Shown here piece after piece: positions 12,201 through 26,300 of a stretch of DNA of 64,000 nucleotides; within the stretch, counting starts at the first letter, position 1, and each line of letters starts with the position of its first letter. The stretch spans positions 31,378,667-31,442,666 of the forward strand of contig CP154956.1 of assembly GCA_039621445.1 (NCBI GenBank), written 5' to 3'. Below the pieces are notes generated by a model, which made no database searches, was not told the DNA's origin, and saw nothing but the letters and a program-made list of their open reading frames with translations. This DNA comes from Euglena gracilis (lineage: Eukaryota > Euglenida > Euglenophyceae > Euglenales). The position numbers were made by a program, and so were the translations under genes.

Positions 12201-15200
12201 CCCCCAGGGAGCAAAGTATCATTTCCAGCCAGCAGCGGGGACTGGAGTTTTTTTTTCAGAGATTCTGGCGGGAAATTTTTTCCTAAAGCCAAAGCTATTT
12301 TTATGGGGGCACCTTAAAAATACGTCCCAGATGGGGTCGGCCCCCGCACCAGTCTTTGCTGTCTTGCCTTGGGGGATGTGCCACCACATCTCCACACTTT
12401 CATGTACTTTTTATGGAATATTTTCCTTCAGATGTCTATTTTCTTGCGTCTTTGTTGAGAACTGCCACAAGTTAAAATTCTTTTTGTATTCCTTTCGTAA
12501 TTTTAGACAAAGCTTTTAGCATTGTTGTGTTTATGGGTTGCTATATGTTTCCCAGCTTGTGCTCATTTTCTTCATGTCCCCCATTCTTGTGGGCGGTGTG
12601 TTCCCCTCCTATAACAACTCCCAGTCTCCCAACGCATTGTCCCGCACCACCCGATGCAAAGATTCGCATAACTCTCCTTTCTTTCCTTTCCCACCCTCTG
12701 TCTGTTTTCATGTTCCCTCTATGCCACGACCTCGGCCTCTGACCTTCCCTCCCCAAACAGCACCGTTTCACATAACGTTTCTTCCATTCATCATCCATTC
12801 ATCTTCTCAGGCACGGTGCAATTACCATGCCTTGATCATTGTGGTACGGAGCAAAAATCGCGAAAAGCTCACTTTTTGCGGGCCATACCCAGTCTCAAGC
12901 TCCAAAGCCTTTTGCCAGCCCATTAGTGTGTGCACGCTGGCATGGCGCCGCCCTAAGCAGTAGCCTCCAAGCCAGCGCCGAAACCGGAGTCTAAAAAAAA
13001 AGGCAGGTCCCTGAAAAATAGGACTCAGTTCCGAAGTGGGACGGGCCGTGGGCGGTCGATGTGTTCAAATCCGTGCCCATCTTTGCATTACAGCCGGGAG
13101 ATGGCGTCTCCTCTACTCAGGGGTCTGGTAGCAGGGCTAGCTAGTGGAAAACTTTTCCAGTGACCGGTGCGAAGCGCGATTTTTTTTTTGGGACCCCACA
13201 AAATGGCCAAAAATGCCCGTTTTTGGCCATTTTGGGAATTTTTGGAACAAAATCAGCCAAAAACCTCTTATAAACCTATTTTTCCAGTTCGGGGGACCCC
13301 CGGACCTCCCCCCCCCCGGGGGGGGAGGGGGGCTTCTAGCTACTTGCTTTTTTCCAGTCTCTACCCGATGTGCCAGCCACTACCCCCCCCCCCCGGGGTC
13401 CTTAAGCAAATGCCTGGCGGCAACACCCTGGGATGGAACTTTTACAACTTTTCCCAGTCAGCAGCCTCCTTGGCTGTTGGTTGCTCCCGTCCTGCCGCTT
13501 TCTTTCCTCTCCATTCTATTTTGGAAGACACAAAAGAGGATGCGTTTGGAATAAATCAATGTGCACCCACTGTCACCGACGCAGTTGCCCCATTGGGGTA
13601 CTGGGCGGGGTGGGGGCTGGTTGCCGCAGGGTGCACATAAACTTGCTCTTCGCATAACGCCTGGGTCTGGAAAAGCGGCAACAGATATTCAAAACTTCCA
13701 AAGGTATGAGTGTTTGTGACCAGGGCGGTCCGTAAGGGACGGGATTTTTTTTTTTCAGTTAAGGACCGCCCCCTTAAGGACCCCCCCCAATACACAGAAA
13801 CCCGAAAAAAATTTCTGGCGCCTTCGGCGCCGGGTGTTTTTTTTTTTTGACCCGTTTTGGGACCCATATGGGAGGTCCCCCCCAAACCCCCCCCAAAACC
13901 CCATTTTTTCACACCTTCCAGAAATTCAACGTGTTCTCAAAAATTTAATTTTGAGCGTTTTTTGAAACAAAAAATGCCATTGAAAATCCAACAAATTTCC
14001 AAGAGAAAAAATGCCAGTAAAATTTTGACTGTGCCAAAATTTGGTCCGCTTTTTTTGACCTTCGTTGTTTTCCACCCCCCTCCTAAAACGACCAAATTTA
14101 GCCCTGAAATTTTTGAGATTTTGGTTTCAATTGGTTGAGTTCAATTGGTCAATGTGGTTTTCCATCAAAAATCATGTATTTAGGGTTCAAATCCCCGTTT
14201 TCCTGTTTCCCCGGATTTTTTTTTGGTGAAAATGCTCCCCTGGCCTGCCCCCAAAAAGACCATACATACCTCTTGAAGTAAAAAATGCCATTGAACATCC
14301 CAAAAATTTCCAAGAGAAAAATCTAAGTGAAATTTGAGTGTTCCAAAATTTGGTCCCATTTTTTTGACCTGCATTTTTTGACCCCCCTCCTAACAACAAT
14401 TTTCAACCCTAAAATTTTGGAGATTTTTTGGGGGAAAATGTGGTTTTCCATCAAAAAATCATGTATTTTGGGTTTGTTTTTCAAAGTAACTTCCAAAAAA
14501 TTTCTCTGGCCAAAATCCTTATTTTTCGGTTGAAGTGTATTGGGACAGTATTTTTTTTTGTTTAAGGACCGCCCTATTCGTGACTGTCCAGTAAATTGCT
14601 TTTTGTGCATTTTCAGTTTCTCTCTCTCACTGTGTTGTCTCACGATGGAAATGCCATACGGCGTTGTGATGTCTGCACCCCATGGATTCGTTCCACACCC
14701 TGCCGTGATGGCAGGTGTGCTGTGCCTGTGTGCACACGTGCGAGTGGTGTACGAGGCTAAAACCGACACCTCAACCCTTATGAGGATGCTAACGATGCTG
14801 GACAGGAAAAGAAATGTATGGCTTGCTGAGCAGATGATCCTATTTCCCTTTCATATCACTTTTCACGGTGCTGGTGGACAGAGGGAGGGGGCTTCTCCTG
14901 CCTTTTTTTATTTTATGATGAAGACCATTTTGCAGTCTCTGGGTGGGTACCCACTGACACGCAGGCTTATTTCAGAAACAATACCAGCGAAGTCCCTGTT
15001 GCTCAGGAAGCAGATTGATTCGCATCAAAACGAATTTCGAAGAATTCGAAAAAATTCGAAACTTGAAAATTCATGAACAACCGGATGCTCCAATGCCCCA
15101 GACACGGCAGGACACGCTGACAACGCAGACAGAACAGGGAGAGTACGAGAGTACGAGACTCGCGAAGGGCTTGAGCCTCGTACTGCTGGCGGCAAAGGTA

Positions 15201-15712
15201 AAGGGGTGATGCATTGCAGATAGGATTTGCGGTTAACGCCAAGCAGGGTTTGGAGCTGTCAGCCCCTACACATTGCTTTTTTACCTGAATCCCAAAATCT
15301 GTCTGCACCCGAAACATTCAAGCAAATGAATTTTGTGAAGTGGCTTTTGGCTTGTTTGGAAAAGGTTTGTCTCGTTTTTTTTCCCCCTTCGTCACAGTGG
15401 GGCCACCGATGCCGGTTGGGGTTCCCCCTCTGTTTGCTGGGTCTCTGTATGAGCGGCCGCCTTCTGGTCTGTCCTCCCCCTCCGCACCGTGTAGCAACAT
15501 CGTCCATGCATTCAATTCACCAATTGCAGCACTGGAGTGCGACGCGTTGCGGGCAACCCCCAGTGTTGCAGTGGCTGATGGTTTTTCACAACCACAGTTT
15601 TTTGTGTCACGCACACCCCCGGTCATCTCCGGAGACGGCCCCACCTGAATTCCACCCTTTGGAGCACGTTGCCTGTCAGACAGAGCCCCCCTGCCCCCCC
15701 CCCCCCAGGTCC
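9259..15712. other. Gene-poor interval with poly-C/poly-G elements
   Basis: I see no supportable exon here. It holds several C/G-tract elements (about 10790-10930, 12000-12240, 13290-13420), GGCGCCTTCGGCGCC hairpin sequence near 13822-13836, and two diverged copies of an AT-rich unit near 13975-14110 and 14278-14430 that share runs such as AAAAATGCCATTGAA. A 178-codon open frame at 14540-15076 has no recognisable domain and I do not call it a gene. Confidence 0.5.
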
Positions 15713-15866
15713 CTTCCTGACCTCCCGGGTGGGATCCGGTGGCCCGGCGCCAGAGGTGGGTCGGCCGATCTCTGCGGAGCATTTCCACCGCAGCGGTGGG
15801 GGCGGGGGGCTGCTCCACTGCGCCGCCAACGCACTGGACACGGTGGCGGAGGGGTTCGGCCAGGCG
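15713..15866 (+). CDS. Possible isolated exon, product unknown
   Basis: A GC-rich block after a poly-C/CAG acceptor is open in a frame containing EVGRPISAEHFHRSGGGGG and LLHCAANALDTVAEGF. Its composition matches true exons in this window. No donor GT follows cleanly and no family is recognised. It could belong to an unresolved gene between the GAF and PHD genes, or be chance. Confidence 0.25.
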
Positions 15867-18800
15867 CATGCAAGGGACTGGCACAGCCCCCCCCCCTTGC
15901 ATTGCCTGCTTGCCCTGGGCAAGTCAAGTGCCAATTTTTTTCTCCAAAAAGGGGGAAGCGACTCGGCTTTCCTGTCCGATGAGTTTCCTTGTGGGCGCGC
16001 CAGGCTCCAGCGAATTCTTTTGAGTGATTTGCATTCGCCACGCTTTTCAGATGGCGCCTGTTTTACCTGCATTCCCCGCTGTGGCTTCTCCTTGCCGTTA
16101 GCGCGCGCCTGGATGCGACCGGCATCTGGCACCCACATTGTACACCATGAGTGCTGGGCTTTCCAGTCACTCCAGATATTGAAGTGATGCCATGTGTATA
16201 AGTACTGCGAGTGGCAGCGCCGCCTCCCAAAATTAAAATGTGCAAAAATTGTGGTGTATCGTGCTCCTCCCCCAGAAGCCCCTCACAGCAAACAGGTGGT
16301 GCTGTTTTTTTTTGGAAACAGGGGGTGCCGATAATCCCCATTCCCCCCTGTAGACCCCCCAAACCGGACCGGACCAACAGCCCCCCTGGGGGGGGGCTTA
16401 AGCAAAAGGCTGCCTGTGACAGGGCCCTCCGATGGAGGCTAGGAGGGGATTTCTGAGGAAACTGCATTGTGGTTAAATCCATGAAAGAAAAACTACCCCC
16501 CCCCCCAAGTGAAACCCCCAGGCATTATATTATTTTTTTTGCCTGAAGTCCCGGCCTGAAGGGGGGGGGGTGTTATTTCCCAAATTTTTCGAAATTTTCA
16601 AGATCACATAGGACCCAAAACCCAAAAATATCAAGGACCACCAAACCCCCCTTTGGGGTCATTTATTGCACTTTCTCATGAAATTTAGCATTTTTGGAGG
16701 CCAGATGATCCAGAAAAATTGAGGTTTTCTTTACGGAATTTGGCGACCCCCCAAACCAGACCAACAACAACGCAACCCAGGACACCGGTTTGCGGTGTCC
16801 TGGGTCCCCCCCCCCCCCCGGGGTTGGTCCAGACCCCCCTGTGGGTGGTCAATAATTTCCGGCCCGCCGAAAATCGGTCACCTGGACCGCGCCACTGCAT
16901 AGTTTAGGGGAGGGGGGTCCCTCCCCCCCTGCTGGACTGGAGAGGGATCCAACCCCCCCCCCACCTGCCTTAATATCGAACCATGGGCTGGACTGCAACC
17001 AGTCCAAATTTGAAATAAAAATGGACCTCCAAACAGGCTGAATTTTAAGGCAGTGCCGACCCCACTCCGGGGGGGTGTGGGGCTGATCCAGGGTTTATGT
17101 ATGATCCCCACCCCCGGGTCAGGGAAAGCGAACCTCCTGGACACGGACATCAACAGCAACCTGGGCCCGACTGCCCTCCCTCCTCTGGGACAGTGCAGAG
17201 GGCTGTGGACTCCCGGTCTGCGCTGCCTTCGTCATTGGTCTCAAGCTCCTGGTCCCTGAGGGTGTTGGTCCGACATTGTCGGGAGGGTGTTGGTCCGACG
17301 GTTGGAGGCCGGGGTATAATACAATTTGGGGTTTTGGTGAGGTGTCCCCCATGAAATCAGGGGTCAGGACACCCCCTCACCTGCCAGGGGAGGTCAAGGC
17401 CAACCCTGGGGGTACCTGAGAACCAGGTTCTGAATAGTGCCGGGCTCTTAATAAGCGCACACCCACCCCTTCATTGACCCCTCCATACATACCGGCCCAC
17501 TCCATGGAGCTCTTTTGACTGAAATCCATGGGTTTTGTGCCAGAAACAGGGCGCTGGTGGGTCGAAAAACGCTCATTTCCGGCTCAAAAACAGTTTTTCT
17601 GGGTCCGGGAGGCCAAAAAACATCGTTTCGGGCAAAAAAAAATTCGATTTTTTTGGACTTTTTTGGCCGAAAATGGCCAAGTTGAACAATGGAAAAGTGT
17701 ACAAAATGAGCTGCGGGGAAACCAAAATCCCAGTAGATAGAGCGTTCCAAGGGCTTCAATTTAGGTCTCCGGACATTTCCTTTGATTTTGCATCATTTTC
17801 GAGAAATTTTTTGAAAACATCGATTTTTTGACCCCCCCCGAAAACGGCTCAGTCGGACAGTGGGAAAAGTGTACAAAACGGCCATCTGCGCCGAAAACGG
17901 CCGTATCTCGGGCTGGGCGGGGAGTTGCGGGGAAATCAAAATACCGGTAGATGGGGCGTTCCAAGGCCTTCAAATTGGGTCTCCAGACATTTCTTTTGAT
18001 TTGGTTTCAATTTGGAGATATTTTGAAAATTGACATTTTTTTGGCCGAAATGGCAGAGTCCAAGCGGGGGGGTTATCCAGGGGGGGCCGGCCGATCCTAC
18101 CCAGTTTGGACCCCTTCGCGCGTGAATAACTCGGGCCTGGCAGGGGGGGGGGGAGTTGGGGGTCAAACCCAGGTGATCCGGAAACTTGAAATCCAGTCGC
18201 TCGCGACTGAAAAAAAAATTCCGGGAACCGGGCCGGGATCATGGTGATAATCCGTCGGTTCTCCTGGTGGCCCCGACCTGGGGGGGGGGAGTGGGGGGTC
18301 GAGGGGGGGGGGGGTTTCGCCGGTGGTAGGCTTCGCTCTTACCCATAAAGGGATAAGGACTCAGCGACCCTCCCATAATCAAGTCAGCATCTATCTTTGC
18401 GCCTAATTTTGCTGATGCTATGAGGGTTGTTGGTTAGAAGCCTGCGGTGTGTTGGAGAAAAATGACGTGTGCTTTCTTAGCAGAGATGTCAAGCCACCAC
18501 GGTCCACCAACCCAGCTTGTCCGCGCGTGCAGAGCACACACTTTTCCCACACAATGATCATCCACCCACCCACCCAACACCCACCTACTCACCCATCCAC
18601 CCACGAACGCACGCACACATGCACGCACGCACGTATGCATGCACAAACAACACAACACACACACACACACACACATACATGCACACACACACACACACAC
18701 AAACACACAACCCACACGCACACGCATGCCCCATATTCATTTGGACCATTGGTCACACACTCCAGCCGGAGAACACCCGCACTATGCCTTACCCCCCACC

Positions 18801-20379
18801 CTTTGCCCACTGTAGCAGTAACCTTTCCACTGCCCGGGAAAAGGGGGGGACGCAATTCACTGGCTTTGTGTATGCAGCATTCATCTTGCATTGCAATGTT
18901 TTGCTACTTTGAGATACTGATGTGGTATCAACGTGAAGAATACATTTTTTTTTATTGTAATCACTGCGCAAAAAAACATATTTGTGGCAGGGGGGGGAAA
19001 TGCAACTTGCATAATTTGCATTTTTTTGCATAATCGGCTTTTCCCGAAATTTGCATTTTTTTTGCATTTTTTTGCATTTTTTTTGCATAAAATATTTTCC
19101 CCGGAAAAAATTTTTGTAGTTGGTTGCCATGTGTTTGAAATTTTTTGCATATTTTTGCATTTTCTACATAAAATATTTTGCCCTGGAAAATTTTTTTGTT
19201 GTTGGTTGCCATATTTATGGATTTTTTTGCATTTTTTTTTTATTTTTTTGTATTTAATATTTTGTCTTTGAAATTTTTTTTGATCTTAGGCAGCAAAGCT
19301 CTGTTATATTCCAGCTTTTTCTCAGGTTTTTCATGCAAGTTGCATTTTTTTGCTTTTTTTGCATTTTTTTTTGCATTTTTTGCATTTTTTTTGACTTGCA
19401 TAATTTGAAGGGCCCAGTTGCATACCTCCCCCCCCTGGTTGTTGCTTAGAATATGCAAAAAAAAATGCTGCAACACAATCATTCTCCAAAATTCCCCAAG
19501 AACCAATGGAGGTATGGTTGCCCCAGAAAAACAAAAAGAGGTGCAAATGGCTTTCTCCAATAAGCAAAACAGACCTTTTTCATTGGATCTGCTATTTTTT
19601 TTGGATTGGATCTCAAGCAGGGTCCAATACGAGTGTTTCCCATTCAAAGGATTGAAAGTGTCTGTTTCACAGGAGACACATTCACATTGCTCTTCGATTT
19701 GTCCCAACACACGAACAAATTCTTTAAACAGTTTTTGCACCTTCCCTCTGCATTTGGCATCAACTCGCTTTTCAGATTTATCTCTCATTGCCTCTGGAGG
19801 TTTGTGCTGGTGCATTTTTCATTTGGGGGATGACTTATTTCTTTGTTTCACGTCGCAGCAGATTTTTTTTAGATATTCCATTTTGGTGGAGATACATTTC
19901 AGAGTTTCTTTTTCGTCTTCTGCAATGTTCTGTGCATTTTTCTGGTCTGGTGGAAAAGCGCCAGACGTCGGAAGATGTCCACTCTCAAGGATTGTTTTCG
20001 TCAAACCCAGTCCACCTCTGGCCCCGGTCGATATAAGGTGTACATGGTTCAGTTTGGGGGTTTCCCCACCCACCCAGAGGGGCGCCCAAACGAGATATTC
20101 ACTTAGCACCTGCGTGACCCCCCCCTCCACCGATTTCACCTGGATTTTTAGGTGGGTGGGTGGGTGGTTGACCCCCGGGGGGGTTTCGACAAAGGTGGGT
20201 GGGTTTCGGCACCCACCCCCCCTGCCCCCCCCCTCCCCCCGCCTCCCCGGCCGCCAGACTGCGCCGGGGTGCCCCGGCCCCCGCCCCCCATGTCTGCCCC
20301 CGGCCCCGCACCCCCTGCGCCTGCGCGCCGCCCCCCCGCTCCACTGCGCGGGCGGTGACCCGCCCCAGCCCCAGCTGCG
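15867..20379. other. Intergenic or intronic repeats
   Basis: Contains C/G-tract elements at about 16490-16570 and 16800-16960, two diverged tandem copies at about 17600-17770 and 17810-18050 (sharing 'AGTAGATAGAGCGTTCCAAG'-like sequence), a CA-rich microsatellite at 18600-18730, and the TTTTTTGCAT element described separately. A GC-rich piece at 17113-17260 could be a short exon, but no frame is convincing. Confidence 0.45.
18988..19437. mobile_element. CAG...CTG-ended MITE-like element filled with TTTTTTGCAT repeats
   Basis: The left end is CAGGGGGGGGAAATGCAACT and the right end, reverse-complemented, is CAGGGGGGGGAGGTATGCAA, an inverted pair. The interior is degenerate repeats of the subterminal word TTGCATTTTTT. 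The flanking 8 bases (ATTTGTGG and GTTGTTGC) match only weakly, so a target duplication is not demonstrated. Similar TTGCAT sequence recurs at 59380-60020. Confidence 0.5.
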
Positions 20380-23300
20380 ATGCACTCGCTGCATGAGCTG
20401 GTGTGGTACCGGCCCCCCGAGCTCTTCCCCTGTCTGCGGTCGTCGCTGGTGCCCCCCCCCCCCCCAGGGTTTGATGCAAGGAGGGTGTCCCCCTCCCACC
20501 ATTGACCTTCCCATCCCTCCCCCACCTGCCATAGGTGGTCCAGACTGACCCCGGTGCCCAGGATCTCCCCAAGAGATCATTGTTTTCTTTCCTTGTCTTG
20601 CCGATCCTTTTTTGGGGCAATTTTGAAAATTTTTGCTGAAAATGTTCAGAAAGGGGGCGAAAGTTTTCGACCCAGCGCTTTGCGCCAAAAATTGTCCACT
20701 TTTGGCGATACCACTGTATTAGATGGGGTGACCCCCCCTTCACCTGAGGGGTCGGAAGCCTGCCCTAATATCTGGCCCCCGACCTTCCCCTAGCCATTGA
20801 CTGGGTTTGGGGTCAAAAAAAAGTTCGAACACTCTCCACCGGCGGTGACTAAATATTAAGTGGCTGGGTTCTAGGCGCCTTATTCACAATGCTGGTGTGC
20901 CGGATATGCCTTTTTTTTTATTAAGGACAGCCCTTTGAGGAGGCCCTTAGGTCCGGCCAACGGCCAGTCTGGGCGTCGAACGGGGTCGAACATTAAAAAA
21001 ATAGTTGGAAAACGCGTTTTTGGTGTTTTGGCAATGGTCCTCTCGCTTTTCCCAGATAAAGAGGAGTGGATGCCGTGGAGGGGCGGGGGGGGGGGGAGAG
21101 CGGATGGAGCGACCTCCCACCTGTGGCCGGCGCTGGTGGTGGCACGGCGCTGGCAGGAAGTCCCCCCAGAGATCCGCGCAGAGGTGCGGGCGATGTCGGA
21201 GGAGGTACACCCTGGCGTTCCCCGCATTGTTGAATCGCAGAGCATCACTGCCAAGAAATCACAGTCCAGTTTGCAGATGCTCAACGCCATTATATTAGCT
21301 GCTTCGCATTCTCCGCGATTGATTTTTCCTGGGACCTCACAACCTTCGTCCGTCATTTCCATGCTGTCATTTCCATTTGGACAAAAATAAGAAACCTCTC
21401 AGACAAAGGTTAACCAACCCCCAACGCTCTTAATGAAACCTAATGTGTGGATTGTGTAATTGCTGGGAGGTGATTTACTCGTAAGCCATTTCATTGAGTT
21501 CGCACAGACGTTATGGAAGAGTTTCAACGGGGGGAGGTTGCATTTTTGGCGTATTCAATGTGTATTTTGTAAAAATTATTTTCTGTCGCATTTCCCCGCG
21601 ACCTTTCCACCCAATTGTCAATTTTTGGGGACATTGGCATTATCCCCTCCTCCGGGTTACTTATCCCGGAAAGGCAACTTGAGCTTTGGGCTGACACCTG
21701 AAATTCCACCTTGGCCTGCCCTGGAAGGTGTCACCTGGGGTGGGACTCATTGGTTTGTGCGGTGACAACTTCCCGGTGGGTGGTTGGTCAGGGGACACAT
21801 GTTCCCCGCGACGCACAGCGGGCATCCACCGGCATGGCTTCCCCGGCGAAGCGTTCGGCCGACTGCAGGTCCCGGAGAAGGACACGCTGCTGTTGCTCTA
21901 CGGGCCCACGGCGTACGGGAGCCGGCAGAGGTACGTCTGGCTGAGGCAGTCCCGGGGCAAGTCTGCCGACTTCGATCTGGCGCTGGAGGACGAGTACGCC
22001 GCCGAGGTGGGTGTGTTCTGGGAATAGTGGCACACTTGCTTGCTGTGATGCACTGTGAACGCGTGTTTAGTGTTTCACAGGCAAAATGCGGGGGAAGGAG
22101 TCGGACAATGAAGCAGTCATTCACAGTGTCAGACGTCAGTCATCCACAGCACAATGTTTTAATTAATCTGTATGAGTTTTCACTGTGTATGCCCAAATAG
22201 ATCGGCCACCTTCATTTTGCAGTTGTCTTGTATAATGCCAGCAGCACCTGTCCAGTCAAATCCCCCTGAAAGCCGCCCCCCCCCCTGTAAACATCCTTGG
22301 TTTTCTGAATTTTTTTCTTGTTCATGGCCCAGGGGGCTTTGACTGCCCGATGCCAACTGCACTTTTTGAGCACAACTCTCTTGACGCCGGTCCCGACGTT
22401 TTAGTTTCGATTTGGTGTCTTCCCTCACCCTCCTCCTCCTCTTCCTCCTCCTCCTCCTGCAGGGGAGGAGGTAGATACAGACCCCCACCCCCACTGAACG
22501 TCAAACCTTGAGCATATGTGTGGTCACAGGGGTGTTTATTCCTGGCCTGGGTCTAGCCCCACCCTTGGAACCCCTCTTTGCGCGCTTTCCAAAAAACTTT
22601 TTGGTTTGAGTGGTCCATCAGAGGTTTACCCTACCTCAGGATTTGGCTAATACCCAGATCCACAGGCTTGCTGGGCTGCCACACTCGAAAACCACAATGA
22701 AACTGGACTGAAAAATCCAAAACACTGCATACCGGGGCGGAATTGGCAACGACTAAAAATGGAATGAAAAATTGGTGGAACAGAATCTTGCGAAGTATTT
22801 TTTCTGCCATTTTGCTAGATATTGCCATTTTTCAATCTCCAATATTTTTCCATTCAACCTTCTTAGCACCAATCCCCCCCTGTATGTTGATCCAGCTACA
22901 AAGGTAGCTTTCTTTCCGGACATTAGACTGCACTCACCACGTTGCCTGCAGCCCCGCAGCATCGCTCCGCGTGGCGCCGTGCGGTGCAGGCCGCCAAGCA
23001 GGCATGCGGCTGGACGGACTGGGAGTGGTCCGACGTCCCCTGCACGCTGTGCCACGAGGTGTCCAACCCGGAGTGGATGCTGCTGTGCGACGGCTGCGAG
23101 GTATGCGTGTGTGCTGTGGGGCTGCCCATCGCTTCTTGGTGACTTCCAGGGTGGGAGAATGCCCCTTCCCTGCCTGTCTGGCCCCTCAACCCCCTTTGCC
23201 GCCATCCCCCAGGGGCACTACCACATGCCATGCCTCATCCCGCCGCTCACCAAGGTGCCCCCCGGCGAGTGGTATTGCAGTGCGTGATGGGGGCGGGCTG

Positions 23301-26300
23301 CGGCAGCCTTGCTGCTGAGTGCAGTAATTTGGCCTGTGTTCCTCTTTTGGGGGGGTGACGGGTGTTAAATGTAATATTAATGTGTAATCCATAATGTAAC
23401 AATATCTAGAACATTATATCGTATTCTTATTGATATGCGTCGATGAGTCAGCTCATATTGTAATGCTTTTGGCCGTTACTCAGAATTCCACAGAATTTCT
23501 CTGCGTATCGGCTGACACAGGTACCCGCATGTGTGAGTGCTGATTTCCCCCCCCCCCCCATGCCCGAGTGCATGAAACGGGACTCAGTCGTGTCCCGTGG
23601 CCCTGCCGTCCCCCGCCGCGCCGCCACAAGCAGCACCGCGTCCAGCGGCACCTCCGGCAGCATGGGACGGACCGCAGCCCCAGCCCGGGGCTGAGTGGCG
23701 GTCCGCCGCCGGAGACGTGCGAGGCGGCTGCCGGTCCTGTGGCCGCCGAGGTGAAGGAGGAGGAGGAGGCCCCAGGGGCAGACCTGCTGGGAGACGACAG
23801 CGACAACTCAGAGGGTTTGCCTGTCCGCTGCTTCCCTCGCTTCACATCGGACCCAAAGAGGGGGTTGGGGACACAAAGGCAGTGTGTCCATAATCAATCA
23901 TACCTCCCCCACCATGTTCTATTTATAAAAACTCCTCAAAAATCTCGGAATATTTGGGAATTTGGCATATTTGGAAATCCGTCAACCGATTAAATTTTCA
24001 CTTGCGGAACTCCTTTCCATGCAAAACTTTAAAAGTGATTGGAGTAAATTGTACACAATTCGTTGGAAACCATTCCACAAAGGAAATGCCGTGGTATTGA
24101 ATATTATACACCAGCAAGCAAAGCAGCAAAACGCCAAAGGGTGCCAAGTGTGTCCAAGTATCTTTGGGGCAAAGTGTGTCCATTTGATATGCCATGGAGG
24201 GTTTTGGAATGTTTCACAAATGGAACCCGGTTTTCTGTGGGGGGGTGCATTTTTTGTGGACGGGGGTTGGGTATGGATACACACCATTGTAGTCCGGACG
24301 TTGGCACAGTGGCGGTGAGGCACCTCCTCCCTGGTCTGGGCCACGGAGTCCTCCGGTCTGTGCATTCCTGCCCAGCCTTCCCCCTGCGGCGCACAGCCCC
24401 ACGGCGCAGCAAGCGACTCCGTCTGCGGCCCCCAACCCCCCGCCCACCGCCAGGTCCCGATTGGCGAGCCCCAGGCCCAACGTGGTTGGGCAGCCAACAG
24501 CTCCGTGCTGGGACGATGTCCGGAAGCGTGGACCATCGCTCAGCTCGACGGGTTGCCAACCAACGCCAGGCGGTGCCCCCAGGCCACCGGCGAAACCTTG
24601 CCGTCCGGCCCCGGCCCCCGCCCCCCGCCCTGCCACCCCGGGGACCGGTACGCCGCCGCCCCGCACCCGTTGCCCCCCCGGCCGCCGGGCCCCTCCACCC
24701 CGGTCCCCTCCGCCGGGCCGCGCTACTGTGCGCAGCGTACCGGACTGGCTGCCCCACCACAGGTCACATCCTCAGTCTGTCGGGGCCGTACAATCACTTA
24801 GTCACTGAACGACCCCCCCCCCCCCCCCGGGGGGTGACCGGTTTTTCCTTGACTGACAGGTTTTTGGCCTGGACGATTCTCCCCCCGGGGGGGGGGGTCG
24901 GCAAAAGACCACTAAAGTGACCTGGCCCTAAAGGCGCTGGAAGTTTTTTTGCCCTTTTTCATACTTGTGGTCTAATTTCCCTTAGATTCCAGAGTGGCCG
25001 ACCCCTGGGGGGGGGGTGACTGATTGGTTTTCCGAAAAAGCGATTGACTTTTTGGAAGAGTGGAAGTGACCCCTGGTGTTCAGTAAGGAATTTAATGGTT
25101 GGGGCATTTGAAGTCTGTGGTTTTTGTTTCAGGATGGTTCCACAATTGTTTTTTTTGGTTTGATTTTAAATGACAAAGATGTATTTATTGGATTGGACAG
25201 CGAAAGGGCAAAGACCTTTTTTTGAATCTTTCGAGGCGCGGCACCCTTGTGCATAAATTATGCAAACCCTCAAACCTGTTTTGTTTTTGAGGTGGCAAAA
25301 CCTTTTCCCCCCAATTCTGTTTCTGTGGTGTCTTTTGACGGTTGCTTCCCAACGAACGCCTGATGGGCTGTTTGGGGATGTATGTTTTGTTGTTCAAACT
25401 TTGGGAAAACAAGCATATTACGCGAAGCACTTTGTAATTGTCATACTGCAGGATTTTTCCTTCCTTGTCTTTCATTGTTTGTCCCCATTCATTGGACACA
25501 CTCATTTATTTTCATGCCAATTGTTAAAATTTGATTTGGAGATCCCTTCCATCAATTCTACTCCGGTTTTATCATTCATTCGGAGCCTCTTTGTCTCAAT
25601 GAGTTTATGTTTCTCCAATTCACTCAGGTGGCTTTTATTTTGGAAGTGTCCCACAGCTCCTCCACACCAAGTGTGACACCGGTGGACACCACCGAACCTC
25701 CCACACCAGGTATCAGCCCCCTTCGGGAGTTACAATCAAGTGCTTATGCTTGAAAATCCAGGGAAAAAAGTGAGCCTCGCGAGCGGTTGCTCAGGAACAG
25801 GCATGCGGGGAAAACAGAGCCACAAAAATGTGCAACATTTGCCATTCAGCGTTTGACCAATTTCCGACGTCGGTCTTTTTTGTTTCATATTTTCTCCAAT
25901 TTTTTTTTGCAGCTTAATGCATTTACTCCGTCTGAAAATCATATTTTCTCTGGACCAGATGAACGAGATGGACAAGCAGAGCCCGCTGGCTCACCGAGCT
26001 TGTCATTTCCATGTGCTCATTGTGCCCTTCGGTGCCCGTTGCCGCAGGACCCCCTGGCCCCGGAGGGGCCGCGGACGTCGCTGCCCCGGCTCCCCCGCCT
26101 CTGACCCACATCTCCCTGCGCGGCCTGGTGGAGCGTGGCATGCTGGCGGTGGGTGTGATGTCGTCCGTGGACCACCCTCCCCAGACTTCTGCATGCCAAC
26201 TTGCAAAAATGTTCTTGAACCCGGAAAAGAAAGTGAGCCGGCTTTTCCCGCATTCACCCAAAATGACACGGAACTCAGGGCCGCCGATACCCACTTCGCA

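Noticed and set aside
14540-15076. 178-codon open frame
   Set aside because: Low complexity at the start, no domain, no GC-rich coding signature like the true exons here.
19418-20548. 376-codon open frame on plus and overlapping 289- and 191-codon frames on minus
   Set aside because: No recognisable domain in either strand, low-complexity ends, and overlap with poly-C/G repeats. A decayed mobile-element fragment is possible but unsupported.
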